Shown here one piece after another: positions 37,196 through 46,018 of a stretch of 64,000 nucleotides of DNA (positions within the stretch are counted from its first letter, which is position 1; each line of letters begins with the position of its first letter). The DNA comes from Pseudomonas sp. PICF141. GTDB lineage: Bacteria; Pseudomonadota; Gammaproteobacteria; Pseudomonadales; Pseudomonadaceae. Below the pieces are notes generated by a model. The model worked only from the letters and a program-made list of their open reading frames with translations, was not told the origin of the DNA and searched no databases. Location: assembly GCF_002286815.1 (NCBI RefSeq), contig NZ_MUNM01000087.1, positions 100,133 to 164,132 of the forward strand. The letters run 5' to 3'. The position numbers and the translations under genes are program-made.

Positions 37196-37881
37196 AAATC
37201 AACGCACCGGTCATCACCATTGATGGGCCAAGCGGCTCTGGCAAAGGCACTGTCGCCGGGATGCTGGCCAAGCGCCTGGGCTGGAACTTGCTGGATTCCG
37301 GTGCGCTGTACCGATTGCTGGCGTTCGCGGCGTATAACCATGGCGTCGATCTGACGAACGAAGAGTTGCTCAAAAAACTTGCCGCTCATCTGGATGTGCA
37401 ATTCATCGCGGCGACCGACGGTCAGCTGCAACGCATCATTCTGGAAGGTGACGAAGTCAGCGATATCATTCGTACCGAAAGTATCGGCGCGGGCGCTTCC
37501 CAGGTCGCTGCGCTGCCCGCCGTTCGCGAGGCGCTGCTGCAGCGCCAGCGGGCATTTCAGGAACCTCCGGGTCTGGTGGCCGATGGCCGCGACATGGGCA
37601 CGGTGGTATTTCCCGACGCACCGTTGAAGATTTTCCTGACCGCCAGTGCCGAGGAGCGTGCGCGCCGTCGATACTTGCAGTTGAAGGGCAAAGTCGATGG
37701 TGTTAGTCTGTCGAGTCTGCTAGATGAGATACGTGCGCGCGATGAGCGCGACACCCAGCGCGCAGTAGCCCCGCTCAAACCGGCGGCCGACGCGATACAG
37801 CTGGATTCCACGGAGTTGTCCATCGATCAGGTGCTGGAACGCATCGAGAGCGAGATCGCCATTCGCGATATCGCCGGGTGA
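37192..37881 (+). CDS. cmk: Cytidylate kinase
   Basis: A 229-residue P-loop kinase, ITIDGPSGSGKGTVAG at residues 8-23 and DGRDMGTVVFPDA in the middle. It starts at the GTG at 37192, overlapping the aroA stop as GTGA, with AAGAGG upstream. It phosphorylates CMP and dCMP. The order aroA-cmk-rpsA-ihfB is conserved widely in gammaproteobacteria. Confidence 0.95.
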   Translation: MKINAPVITIDGPSGSGKGTVAGMLAKRLGWNLLDSGALYRLLAFAAYNHGVDLTNEELLKKLAAHLDVQFIAATDGQLQRIILEGDEVSDIIRTESIGAGASQVAALPAVREALLQRQRAFQEPPGLVADGRDMGTVVFPDAPLKIFLTASAEERARRRYLQLKGKVDGVSLSSLLDEIRARDERDTQRAVAPLKPAADAIQLDSTELSIDQVLERIESEIAIRDIAG

Positions 37882-38000
37882 CCAAGAAAGCCGCAGGGGA
37901 CCAGTCATAGTCCTGCGGTGTTTCTTTCATATGAAACTAACCCACACCGTCTGGGGTGTGGAGACGGGCGTATTCTTCGCCCTTATCTACAGGAATTAAA
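37882..38000 (+). promoter_or_regulatory. rpsA leader with three consecutive hairpins
   Basis: Between cmk and rpsA I see three foldable elements: ccgcagg/cctgcgg (37891-37918), ccacacc/ggtgtgg (37942-37961) and gggcg/cgccc (37966-37982), the last ending seven bases before the AGGA ribosome site. S1 represses its own translation through a structured leader in enteric bacteria, so this is a candidate autoregulatory leader. The first hairpin could instead attenuate transcription after cmk. Confidence 0.55.
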
Positions 38001-39692
38001 ATGAGCGAAAGCTTTGCGGAACTCTTTGAAGAAAGCCTAAAAACCCTGAACCTTCAGGCAGGCTCCATCATCACCGGTGTTATCGTTGATATCGATTACC
38101 AGGCTCGCTGGGTAACCGTTCACGCTGGCCTGAAGTCTGAAGCACTCATCCCGCTTGAGCAGTTCTACAACGATGCTGGCGAGCTGAACATCAACGTCGG
38201 TGACGAAGTTCACGTTGCTCTGGACTCGGTTGAAGACGGCTTTGGTGAAACCAAGCTGTCCCGTGAAAAAGCCAAGCGCGCTGAATGCTGGATTGTTCTG
38301 GAAGCAGCCTTCGCAGCCGAAGAAGTGGTCAAGGGCGTTATCAACGGTAAGGTTAAAGGCGGCTTCACTGTCGACGTTAACGGCATCCGTGCGTTCCTGC
38401 CAGGTTCTCTGGTTGACGTCCGTCCAGTGCGCGACACCACGCACCTGGAAGGCAAAGAGCTGGAATTCAAGGTCATCAAACTCGACCAGAAGCGCAACAA
38501 CGTTGTCGTTTCCCGTCGCAGCGTCCTCGAAGCCGAGAACTCCGCCGAGCGTGAAGCTCTGCTGGAATCCCTGCAGGAAGGCCAGCAAGTCAAAGGTATC
38601 GTCAAGAACCTCACCGATTACGGCGCATTCGTCGATCTGGGTGGCGTCGATGGCCTGCTGCACATTACCGACATGGCCTGGAAGCGTATCAAGCATCCTT
38701 CCGAAATCGTCAACGTTGGCGACGAGATCGATGTCAAGGTTCTGAAGTACGATCGCGAGCGCAATCGTGTTTCCCTGGGCCTCAAGCAACTGGGCGAAGA
38801 TCCATGGGTTGCTATCAAAGCCCGTTACCCAGAAGGCACTCGCGTTACCGCTCGTGTAACCAACCTGACCGACTACGGCTGCTTCGCTGAGCTGGAAGAA
38901 GGCGTTGAAGGCCTGGTACACGTTTCCGAAATGGACTGGACCAACAAGAACATCCACCCTTCGAAAGTCGTACAAGTCGGCGACGAAGTGGAAGTCATGG
39001 TTCTGGACATCGACGAAGAGCGTCGTCGTATCTCCCTGGGCATCAAGCAGTGCAAGTCGAACCCATGGGAAGACTTCTCTGGCCAGTTCAACAAGGGCGA
39101 CAAAATCTCCGGCACCATCAAGTCGATCACCGATTTCGGTATCTTCATTGGTCTGGACGGCGGCATCGACGGTCTGGTTCACCTGTCCGACATCTCCTGG
39201 AACGAAGTGGGCGAAGAAGCCGTTCGCCGCTTCAAGAAGGGCGACGAGCTGGACACCGTTATCCTGTCGGTTGACCCAGAGCGCGAGCGCATCTCCCTGG
39301 GTATCAAGCAACTGGAAAGCGATCCGTTCTCCGAGTACGTTCAAGAGAACGACAAAGGCGCCATCGTTAAAGGCATCGTGAAAGAAGTTGACGCCAAAGG
39401 CGCCATCATCACTCTGGCCGACGATATCGAAGCGACTCTGAAAGCCTCCGAAATCAGCCGTGACCGCGTTGAAGACGCGCGTAACGTTCTGAAAGAAGGC
39501 CAGGAAGTAGAAGCCAAGATCATCAGCGTTGACCGCAAGAGCCGTGTAATCCAGCTCTCCATCAAGTCGAAAGACGATGCTGAAGAGAAAGAAGCCATCC
39601 AGAGCTTGAAAGACAAGCCTTCGGATAGCATCGCTGCTGGTCCTACCACTCTGGGCGACCTGTTGCGTGCACAAATGGAAAAGCAGAACTAA
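38001..39692 (+). CDS. rpsA: 30S ribosomal protein S1
   Basis: A 563-residue protein from the ATG at 38001 (MSESFAELFEESLKTL), with AGGA upstream; six S1 RNA-binding repeats are visible, the later ones as GxVxxxTDYGxFVxL-type segments (KNLTDYGAFVDLGG, TNLTDYGCFAELEE, KSITDFGIFIGLDG). S1 brings mRNA to the 30S subunit. It is strongly codon-optimised and ends in a clear terminator. Confidence 0.98.
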   Translation: MSESFAELFEESLKTLNLQAGSIITGVIVDIDYQARWVTVHAGLKSEALIPLEQFYNDAGELNINVGDEVHVALDSVEDGFGETKLSREKAKRAECWIVLEAAFAAEEVVKGVINGKVKGGFTVDVNGIRAFLPGSLVDVRPVRDTTHLEGKELEFKVIKLDQKRNNVVVSRRSVLEAENSAEREALLESLQEGQQVKGIVKNLTDYGAFVDLGGVDGLLHITDMAWKRIKHPSEIVNVGDEIDVKVLKYDRERNRVSLGLKQLGEDPWVAIKARYPEGTRVTARVTNLTDYGCFAELEEGVEGLVHVSEMDWTNKNIHPSKVVQVGDEVEVMVLDIDEERRRISLGIKQCKSNPWEDFSGQFNKGDKISGTIKSITDFGIFIGLDGGIDGLVHLSDISWNEVGEEAVRRFKKGDELDTVILSVDPERERISLGIKQLESDPFSEYVQENDKGAIVKGIVKEVDAKGAIITLADDIEATLKASEISRDRVEDARNVLKEGQEVEAKIISVDRKSRVIQLSIKSKDDAEEKEAIQSLKDKPSDSIAAGPTTLGDLLRAQMEKQN

Positions 39693-39707
39693 GTTCTGAC
39701 AGACCAT

Positions 39708-39737
39708 AAAAAAGGGCGACTTCGGTCGCCCTTTTTT
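39708..39737 (+). terminator. Rho-independent terminator of rpsA
   Basis: A perfect hairpin, gggcgac-ttcg-gtcgccc, with a UUCG tetraloop, six A before and six T after. The symmetry allows action on both strands. Confidence 0.95.
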
Positions 39738-39764
39738 GTGTCTGCGATTTGGTGAATCCCAGGG

Positions 39765-39865
39765 GGCCGACACCACTGCTTTTCGTAGGAGCCAGGCTTG
39801 CAGGCGAAGGCGTCCGCAAGAGCGCTTTCGCCGGCAAGCCTGGCTCCTACGAAAAGCAGTCGGCC
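39765..39865. repeat. Inverted repeat (cgtaggagccaggcttgc family)
   Basis: The outer arms ggccgac ... ctgcttttcgtaggagcc and ggctcctacgaaaagcag ... tcggcc enclose ggcgaaggcg and cgctttcgcc. A second copy of the family is at 59789-59854. Confidence 0.9.
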
Positions 39866-40002
39866 CACCACCTTATTTCTTTTGTGAAACCAATTATCTA
39901 CATAAATTGTCTGTAGCTTCATACAGGTCAATCATCTATTCGAGGCTAGGCTTAGTCTGAAGTGAACGACCGCTGGGCATTGCGCCCGGCATAAGGAAGC
40001 GA

Positions 40003-40281
40003 ATGAACAAGCTCATTGTCGTGATAGCAGTGCTGGTATTGGCGGGCTGTACCACGAGCGCCAAGACTCGCGCGGTACGCGGAGTCAGTGGCATAGAGAT
40101 CGATTGTTCAGGGTTGGGTTCCGGATGGGAAAAGTGTCACAAGCGAGCTGCAAAAGAATGCAAGGGCGCTGGGTACAAAGTTATCGTCAGGTCCGATGAT
40201 GCCAAGGAAGAGGATCTATTCCCTTTCGGCTTCAATCCCGCGGGTTATCTGACGCGCACCATGCTAGTTATCTGTAGATGA
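40003..40281 (+). CDS. Small putative lipoprotein
   Basis: A 92-residue protein with a lipoprotein signal: MNKLIVVIAVLVLAGC puts the lipidated Cys at residue 16 (lipobox LAGC). The mature part has CSGLGSGWEKCHKRAAKEC with four Cys in all, a pattern seen in small exported proteins. AAGGA lies five bases before the ATG. I do not recognise a named family. It lies between rpsA and ihfB but has its own spacing. Confidence 0.8.
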   Translation: MNKLIVVIAVLVLAGCTTSAKTRAVRGVSGIEIDCSGLGSGWEKCHKRAAKECKGAGYKVIVRSDDAKEEDLFPFGFNPAGYLTRTMLVICR

Positions 40282-40431
40282 ATGGCGGGTTAGAGCAATG
40301 TTTCGATGTTCTGGAATCGGCCGCTTCATTACGAGGAAAGATATGTCAAAACTCAGGCTGTTCAAATTTCTCCGGGCATGCTAAAACCTTTGAAGCGCTT
40401 TTCCTAGCTGCTTGAAAAAGAAGGGAAAAAT

Positions 40432-40728
40432 ATGACGAAGTCGGAGTTGATCGAACGAATTGTCACCCATCAAGGGCTGCTCTCATCCAAGGATGTGGAG
40501 CTGGCCATCAAGACCATGCTTGAGCAAATGTCCCAATGTCTGGCCACCGGTGATCGAATCGAGATCCGTGGGTTTGGCAGCTTCTCCTTGCACTATCGCG
40601 CACCGCGTGTAGGCCGCAATCCGAAAACCGGTCAGTCCGTCAGCCTCGACGGCAAGTTCGTTCCGCATTTCAAGCCAGGCAAAGAACTGCGCGATCGCGT
40701 GAACGAGGAAGAGGAGGAGGGGCTTTGA
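40432..40728 (+). CDS. ihfB: Integration host factor subunit beta
   Basis: A 98-residue HU/IHF-family protein with the family signature GFGSFSLHYRAPRVGRNPKTG at about residues 46-66, including the DNA-intercalating Pro of the beta arm. With IhfA it bends DNA at specific sites. AAGGGA precedes the ATG. The site between ihfB and wbpM is the classical O-antigen locus of pseudomonads. Confidence 0.97.
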   Translation: MTKSELIERIVTHQGLLSSKDVELAIKTMLEQMSQCLATGDRIEIRGFGSFSLHYRAPRVGRNPKTGQSVSLDGKFVPHFKPGKELRDRVNEEEEEGL

Positions 40729-40755
40729 CAGCTGCTGCACTTCAAGGAATCGCTG

Positions 40756-40995
40756 ATGCGTAATCTCAAGCGTGTACTTCTCGCTACCTTTGTCCTGTTG
40801 CTCGTTCTCGCGATCCTGGCGTTCGTACTTGAGAACCAGCAAAGCGTGTCACTGCTGTTCCTGGGCTGGGCAGGCCCGCAGTTGCCAGTATCGCTGGTCA
40901 TGGTGATTGCGCTGCTGATTGGCATGGTGATCGGGCCGATTCTCGGCTGGTTTCTGGGGCGTACGTCCAGAGCTTCACGCAAGCGCCTTGTCTGA
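40756..40995 (+). CDS. LapA-domain (DUF1049) membrane protein
   Basis: A 79-residue protein with two membrane helices (about 7-27 and 42-66) and the LapA/YciS hallmark ENQQSVSLLFLGW. Enterobacterial LapA works with LapB to control LpxC degradation and so LPS synthesis. It follows ihfB by 27 bases with AAGGAA upstream. No lapB is in the window. Confidence 0.85.
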   Translation: MRNLKRVLLATFVLLLVLAILAFVLENQQSVSLLFLGWAGPQLPVSLVMVIALLIGMVIGPILGWFLGRTSRASRKRLV

Positions 40996-41225
40996 TCGCG
41001 ACAAACCCGTTACACGCGTCGAATTTGCGTCATAGCTTGTCCATATCCATTAGTAAAACCTTCATTAAGCTGTAAAATGCTGCGCTTGGCTGATAGGGGT
41101 AATTTTCCCACATCGGTTCAGACTGACTCTGTCAGAAGCCACGGCTGACTTGATGGCTTTTGCATTCATGGATTAGACAGTGCGCGGTTGACGGCCCTGT
41201 CAGCAACTTAAGGGTAAGGTTTCGC

Positions 41226-42302
41226 GTGAAAATTCTAGTTACCGGCGGCGCCGGGTTCATCGGCTCGGCAGTCATTCGTCATATCATCTCCAACACTGCC
41301 GACTCTGTCGTTAACGTCGATAAACTGACTTATGCCGGTAACCTTGAGTCGTTGGCCGAAGTCAGCCAGAACTCGCGTTACGTGTTCGAACGCGTCGACA
41401 TCTGCGACCGTAATGAAGTGGACCGTGTCCTGCGTGAACACCAACCAGATGCCGTCATGCACCTGGCCGCAGAGTCTCACGTTGACCGTTCGATCTCCGG
41501 TCCGTCTGAGTTCATCCAGACCAACATCATCGGCACTTACACCTTGCTGGAAGCTGCTCGCCACTATTGGGCGGCACTGGATGAGGCGCGTAAAGCCAAC
41601 TTCCGCTTCCACCATATTTCCACCGACGAAGTCTACGGAGACCTCGAAGGTCCGGAAGACCTCTTCACCGAAACCACACCGTATCAGCCAAGCTCGCCAT
41701 ATTCGGCCAGCAAGGCCAGCTCCGATCACCTGGTTCGCGCCTGGGCCCGTACCTATGGCCTGCCGACGCTGGTGACCAACTGCTCGAACAACTACGGCCC
41801 TTGCCATTTCCCGGAGAAATTGATCCCGCTGATCATTCTCAACGCACTGGAAGGCAAGCCGCTGCCGGTGTACGGCAAAGGCAACCAGGTCCGTGACTGG
41901 CTCTACGTCGAAGACCACGCCCGCGCACTGTACAAAGTCGTGACCGAAGGCGTGATCGGCGAGACCTACAACATCGGCGGCCATAACGAAAAGCAAAACA
42001 TCGAAGTGGTGCATACCCTGTGCGCACTGCTCGACGAACTGCGTCCAGATTCCGCGCATCGTCCCCATGCCAGCCTGATCACCTACGTTCAGGATCGCCC
42101 GGGCCACGACCAGCGCTATGCCATCGATGCCAGCAAAATCCAGCGCGAGCTGGGCTGGACGCCGGAAGAAACCTTTGAAACCGGTATCCGCAAAACCGTC
42201 GAGTGGTACCTGAACAACACTGAATGGGTAGCTCACGTGAAAAGCGGCAGCTACCAACAATGGATCGACCAGAACTACACGGATCGTTCGGACAAAGCAT
42301 GA
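41226..42302 (+). CDS. rmlB: dTDP-glucose 4,6-dehydratase
   Basis: A 358-residue extended SDR from the GTG at 41226 (M-KILVTGGAGFIGSAVI). Motifs: TGGAGFIG, HLAAESHVDRSI, the DE dyad in FHHISTDEVYGDL and YSASKASSDH. It converts dTDP-glucose to the 4-keto-6-deoxy sugar. First gene of the O-antigen locus; its stop overlaps the rmlD start (ATGA). Confidence 0.96.
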   Translation: MKILVTGGAGFIGSAVIRHIISNTADSVVNVDKLTYAGNLESLAEVSQNSRYVFERVDICDRNEVDRVLREHQPDAVMHLAAESHVDRSISGPSEFIQTNIIGTYTLLEAARHYWAALDEARKANFRFHHISTDEVYGDLEGPEDLFTETTPYQPSSPYSASKASSDHLVRAWARTYGLPTLVTNCSNNYGPCHFPEKLIPLIILNALEGKPLPVYGKGNQVRDWLYVEDHARALYKVVTEGVIGETYNIGGHNEKQNIEVVHTLCALLDELRPDSAHRPHASLITYVQDRPGHDQRYAIDASKIQRELGWTPEETFETGIRKTVEWYLNNTEWVAHVKSGSYQQWIDQNYTDRSDKA

Positions 42303-43192
42303 AAATCCTTCTGTTGGGAAAAAACGGCCAGGTCGGCTGGGAGCTGCAGCGCTCCCTTGCGCCACTTGGCGAATTGATCGCTCTGGACCGCCACCCGGTC
42401 GATGGTTTGAGTGGTGACCTGTCTGATCTTGACGCATTGCGTGCAACGATCCGTCAGGTCAAGCCGGATATCATCGTCAACGCTGCGGCCTACACCGCGG
42501 TCGATAAAGCCGAATCCGAGACCGAACTGGCCGACCGTGTGAATGGTCAAGCCAGCCAGGTCATGGCTGAAGAAGCTGCATCCCTGGGCGCCTGGCTGAT
42601 TCATTACTCGACCGACTACGTGTTCAGCGGCGAAGGCCTGACGCCGTGGCAAGAGACCGATGCCGTCGCTCCGGTGAATCACTACGGCGCCAGCAAACTG
42701 GCCGGCGAGCAAGCGATCATTGCCTCGGGCTGCAAGCACCTGATCTTCCGCACCAGCTGGGTCTACGGCGCTCGCGGCAATAACTTCGCCAAGACCATGC
42801 TGCGTCTGGCCAAAGACCGCGACACCCTGAGCGTCATCGCTGACCAGATCGGTGCCCCAACCGGCGCAGATTTGATCGCCGACGTAACGGCGCTGGCCAT
42901 TCAGCAGGTCCGGCTACGCCCTGAACTGGCGGGCCTGTATCATCTGGCGGCCAGTGGTGAAGTGTCCTGGCACGGCTATGCCAGCCATGTGATCGGTTTT
43001 GCCAAGGCCAACGGGGAAGAACTTGCCGTCACGACGATCAATCCGATCGACACAACCGCCTACCCAACACCGGCGCGCCGCCCTCTGAACTCACGGTTGA
43101 ACACTCAGAAGCTGCGCGACAACTTTTCTCTGCACTTGCCGGATTGGCAAAGTGGCGTCACCCGAATGCTGATGGAAGTCCTGAATAAATGA
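42299..43192 (+). CDS. rmlD: dTDP-4-dehydrorhamnose reductase
   Basis: A 297-residue reductase: MKILLLGKNGQVGWEL cofactor loop, STDYVFSG and YGASKLAGEQA active site. It makes dTDP-L-rhamnose from the product of RmlC. Overlaps rmlB upstream and rmlA downstream by four bases each, so translation is coupled. Confidence 0.96.
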   Translation: MKILLLGKNGQVGWELQRSLAPLGELIALDRHPVDGLSGDLSDLDALRATIRQVKPDIIVNAAAYTAVDKAESETELADRVNGQASQVMAEEAASLGAWLIHYSTDYVFSGEGLTPWQETDAVAPVNHYGASKLAGEQAIIASGCKHLIFRTSWVYGARGNNFAKTMLRLAKDRDTLSVIADQIGAPTGADLIADVTALAIQQVRLRPELAGLYHLAASGEVSWHGYASHVIGFAKANGEELAVTTINPIDTTAYPTPARRPLNSRLNTQKLRDNFSLHLPDWQSGVTRMLMEVLNK

Positions 43193-44079
43193 CCACGACA
43201 AATCGTAAAGGCATCATCCTCGCTGGCGGCTCGGGCACGCGTCTGCACCCGTTGACCCTCGGCGTGTCCAAGCAGATGCTGCCGATCTACGACAAGCCGA
43301 TGATCTTCTATCCGTTGTCGGTGCTGATGCTCGCGGGTATGCGCGAAATCCTGATTATCTCCACTCCTGAAGACCTGCCGTCGTTCCAGAAATTGCTGGG
43401 TGACGGCAGCCTGTACGGCATCAAGCTGACCTACGCCGAGCAACCTAGCCCGGACGGTCTGGCACAAGCCTTCATCATCGGCGAAGAGTTCATCGGCAAA
43501 GACCCGTGCTGCCTGATCCTGGGCGACAACATCTTCTACGGTCAGCACTTCTCCGAAAACCTGCGTTCCGCCAGCACTCAAGAGCATGGCGCGACTGTAT
43601 TCGGCTATCACGTGTCAGACCCGGAGCGTTTTGGTGTCGTCGAGTTCGACGCTGCCGGCCGTGCCTTGAGCATCGAAGAGAAGCCGCTGAAGCCTAAATC
43701 TGCCTACGCGGTGACAGGCCTGTACTTCTACGACAACCAGGTCGTCGAAATCGCCAAGAGCATCAAGCCATCCGCACGTGGCGAGCTGGAAATTACTGAT
43801 ATTAACCGTGCCTACCTCGAGCAGAAGACCCTCAACGTCGAAATGCTCGGCCGCGGCTTCGCCTGGCTGGACACCGGTACCCATGATTCGCTGCTGGAAG
43901 CCAGTCACTTCGTGCACACCATCGAGCAGCGCCAAGGCCTGAAAGTGGCATGCCTGGAAGAGATTGCTTACCACAATGGCTGGATTAGTGCCGAGCAGTT
44001 GAGTACTCAGGCTGATGCTCTGAAGAAGACTGGTTATGGTCAGTACCTGCAGAAACTGCTGGACTCGCCTTCCCACTGA
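43189..44079 (+). CDS. rmlA: Glucose-1-phosphate thymidylyltransferase
   Basis: A 296-residue nucleotidyltransferase with GGSGTRLHPLT near residue 11 and the conserved LGDNIFYG. It activates glucose-1-phosphate to dTDP-glucose and is normally inhibited by dTDP-rhamnose. No rmlC follows it; the next gene is a glycosyltransferase 56 bases on. Confidence 0.96.
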   Translation: MTTTNRKGIILAGGSGTRLHPLTLGVSKQMLPIYDKPMIFYPLSVLMLAGMREILIISTPEDLPSFQKLLGDGSLYGIKLTYAEQPSPDGLAQAFIIGEEFIGKDPCCLILGDNIFYGQHFSENLRSASTQEHGATVFGYHVSDPERFGVVEFDAAGRALSIEEKPLKPKSAYAVTGLYFYDNQVVEIAKSIKPSARGELEITDINRAYLEQKTLNVEMLGRGFAWLDTGTHDSLLEASHFVHTIEQRQGLKVACLEEIAYHNGWISAEQLSTQADALKKTGYGQYLQKLLDSPSH

Positions 44080-44135
44080 TTCGAAAGCTCAATCCTTTCG
44101 AACAGTAGCGTTTAACCGGTCCAGGCAGGAATGGC

Positions 44136-45059
44136 ATGCCAGTAAAACATCCCAAGGTTGCGGTTTTGCTGGCTGCCTACAATGGCATGCAGTGGATCGA
44201 GGAGCAGTTGGCCTCGATCCTCGACCAGTCAGCTGTTGACTTAACCGTTTATATCAGTATCGATCCTTCCACTGACGGTACCGAAGCTTGGTGTGCGGCT
44301 TATGCGGCTGAGCATCACCAAGTGATCGTTCTACCGGATGCCGGTAGCTTCGGTGGGGCCTCGCGTAACTTCTTTCGTTTGATTCGTGATGTCGACTTCG
44401 GCTCTTTCGATTTTATTTCTTTTGCCGATCAAGATGATATTTGGCACAAGGACAAACTGCAGCGTGCAGTCGACGCCATTCAAACTCGCCAGGTCGATGC
44501 CTATTCCAGCAACGTCACGGCCTTCTGGCCAGACGGCAAAACCCATTTACTGGACAAGGCCCAGCCCCAAGTTGAATGGGACTACCTGTTCGAAGCGGCA
44601 GGCCCGGGCTGTACCTATGTGCTGAGCAAAAAACTGGCAGAGTCCTTGAAAGTGGCGATGCTTGAAAATTGGCAGCCTCTGCAGACAGTCACTTTGCATG
44701 ACTGGTATTGCTACGCTTTTGCGCGCAGTCATGGCTATCGCTGGTACATCGACCCATTGCCATCCATGGATTATCGCCAACACGACCGTAATCAGGTGGG
44801 TGCTAACAAGGGGTTGAGCCCATTGATTGCCCGGTACAAAACGATTCACGACGGTTGGTGGTTTAACCAAGTGCGGATGATTGCTTGTCTGGTTGGGCGG
44901 GACACAGACCCGTTCGTCAAAACATGGTTGCATCTGCGCCACCGGCAATTGATAAAACTGTCCTTCAGCGCCTGGCAATGCCGACGCCGGGCGCGGGACA
45001 AAGTGTTCTTCTTTTTTATCTGTTGGGCTACGGCGTTGATAGGGTACAAAGCTAAATGA
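44136..45059 (+). CDS. Family 2 glycosyltransferase, probably a rhamnosyltransferase
   Basis: A 307-residue GT-A enzyme: VAVLLAAYNGMQWIEEQL at the N-terminus, STDGT, and the metal-binding segment FADQDDIWHKDKL typical of rhamnosyltransferases of O-antigen loci. Its place next to rmlBDA supports dTDP-rhamnose as donor. Its stop overlaps the next start (ATGA). A basic C-terminal region may associate with the membrane. Confidence 0.85.
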   Translation: MPVKHPKVAVLLAAYNGMQWIEEQLASILDQSAVDLTVYISIDPSTDGTEAWCAAYAAEHHQVIVLPDAGSFGGASRNFFRLIRDVDFGSFDFISFADQDDIWHKDKLQRAVDAIQTRQVDAYSSNVTAFWPDGKTHLLDKAQPQVEWDYLFEAAGPGCTYVLSKKLAESLKVAMLENWQPLQTVTLHDWYCYAFARSHGYRWYIDPLPSMDYRQHDRNQVGANKGLSPLIARYKTIHDGWWFNQVRMIACLVGRDTDPFVKTWLHLRHRQLIKLSFSAWQCRRRARDKVFFFFICWATALIGYKAK

Positions 45060-46018
45060 ATGCCCCAAAGATACTGGTGACAGGGGCAAGCGGATTTGTC
45101 GGCGAGGCGGTGGTTTTCAGGCTGCTGCTCGACAAGAAGTTCACCCCCATTGCAGCGGCGCGCGGCGCAACACGGCTGAACGGGTTATGCACAGTCGTTC
45201 CTTTTGAGCTGACTGATTCAAAAGCACTACCTAACCTCAATGATGTGCAAGTCGTCATCCATGCCGCTGCCCGCGTACATGTGATGAATGAAACTGCCGT
45301 GGATGCCTTGACCGAATTTCGTAAAGTCAATGTGGAGGGGAGCCTTCGATTGGCACGGCGCGCAGCTGAGTCGGGGGTAAAGCGCTTCATTTTCATCAGT
45401 TCGATCAAGGTCAATGGTGAAAGTACTGTTCGGGGCAAGCCGTTCAAGGCTAATGATTTTCCGGCTCCGGCCGATCCTTATGGTGTATCAAAGTACGAAG
45501 CCGAAGAGGCATTGAAGCAGCTCAGCCTCGATACTGGGATGGAGGTTGTCATCATTCGCCCGCCGCTGGTTTATGGGCCGGGAGTGAGGGCTAATTTTCT
45601 AAGTATGCTGAGTTGGCTCAATAAAGGCATTCCATTGCCACTGGGTGCGATTGGCAATCAGCGGAGCCTGGTTGCGATTGGAAATCTGGTCGATTTGATC
45701 GTCACCTGCATTGAACATCCGGCTGCGGCCAATCAGATTTTTCTAGTCAGCGATGGTGAGGATTTGTCTACCACTCAGTTGCTACGGCGCCTGGCGTCTG
45801 CCCTGGGAAAAAGGGCCTGGTTGCTACCGTTGCCCGAGTGGCTGCTGAAGCTGGCGGCATTGGCGTTGGGTAAGCAGAGCATCGTGCAACGTATTTGCGG
45901 ATCGTTGCAGGTCGATATCAGTAAAAATCGCGAGATACTGGGCTGGACGCCAACCATCAACATCGAAAAAGCCATGCGTCAGACCGCTGGCCATTATCTG
46001 GAAAAGCAAACGAAATGA
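45056..46018 (+). CDS. NAD-dependent epimerase/C4-reductase of amino-sugar synthesis (WbpV/WbpK-like)
   Basis: A 320-residue extended SDR: TGASGFVGEAV, HAAARVHVMNE, FISSIKVNGE and YGVSKYEAEE. The family member paired with WbpM and WbpL reduces the 4-keto intermediate to UDP-N-acetylquinovosamine (WbpV) or UDP-N-acetylfucosamine (WbpK); the sequence alone does not tell which. Both ends overlap neighbours, so it is part of one transcript with rmlB to wbpL. Confidence 0.8.
   Translation: MNAPKILVTGASGFVGEAVVFRLLLDKKFTPIAAARGATRLNGLCTVVPFELTDSKALPNLNDVQVVIHAAARVHVMNETAVDALTEFRKVNVEGSLRLARRAAESGVKRFIFISSIKVNGESTVRGKPFKANDFPAPADPYGVSKYEAEEALKQLSLDTGMEVVIIRPPLVYGPGVRANFLSMLSWLNKGIPLPLGAIGNQRSLVAIGNLVDLIVTCIEHPAAANQIFLVSDGEDLSTTQLLRRLASALGKRAWLLPLPEWLLKLAALALGKQSIVQRICGSLQVDISKNREILGWTPTINIEKAMRQTAGHYLEKQTK

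Noticed and set aside
38037..39776. 579-residue minus-strand frame antisense to rpsA
   Set aside because: Shadow of rpsA; no ribosome site and no family resemblance.
40996..41225. Possible JUMPstart/ops (RfaH) element before rmlB
   Set aside because: I looked for the ggcggtag core and did not find it; only ordinary AT-rich promoter-like sequence is present.
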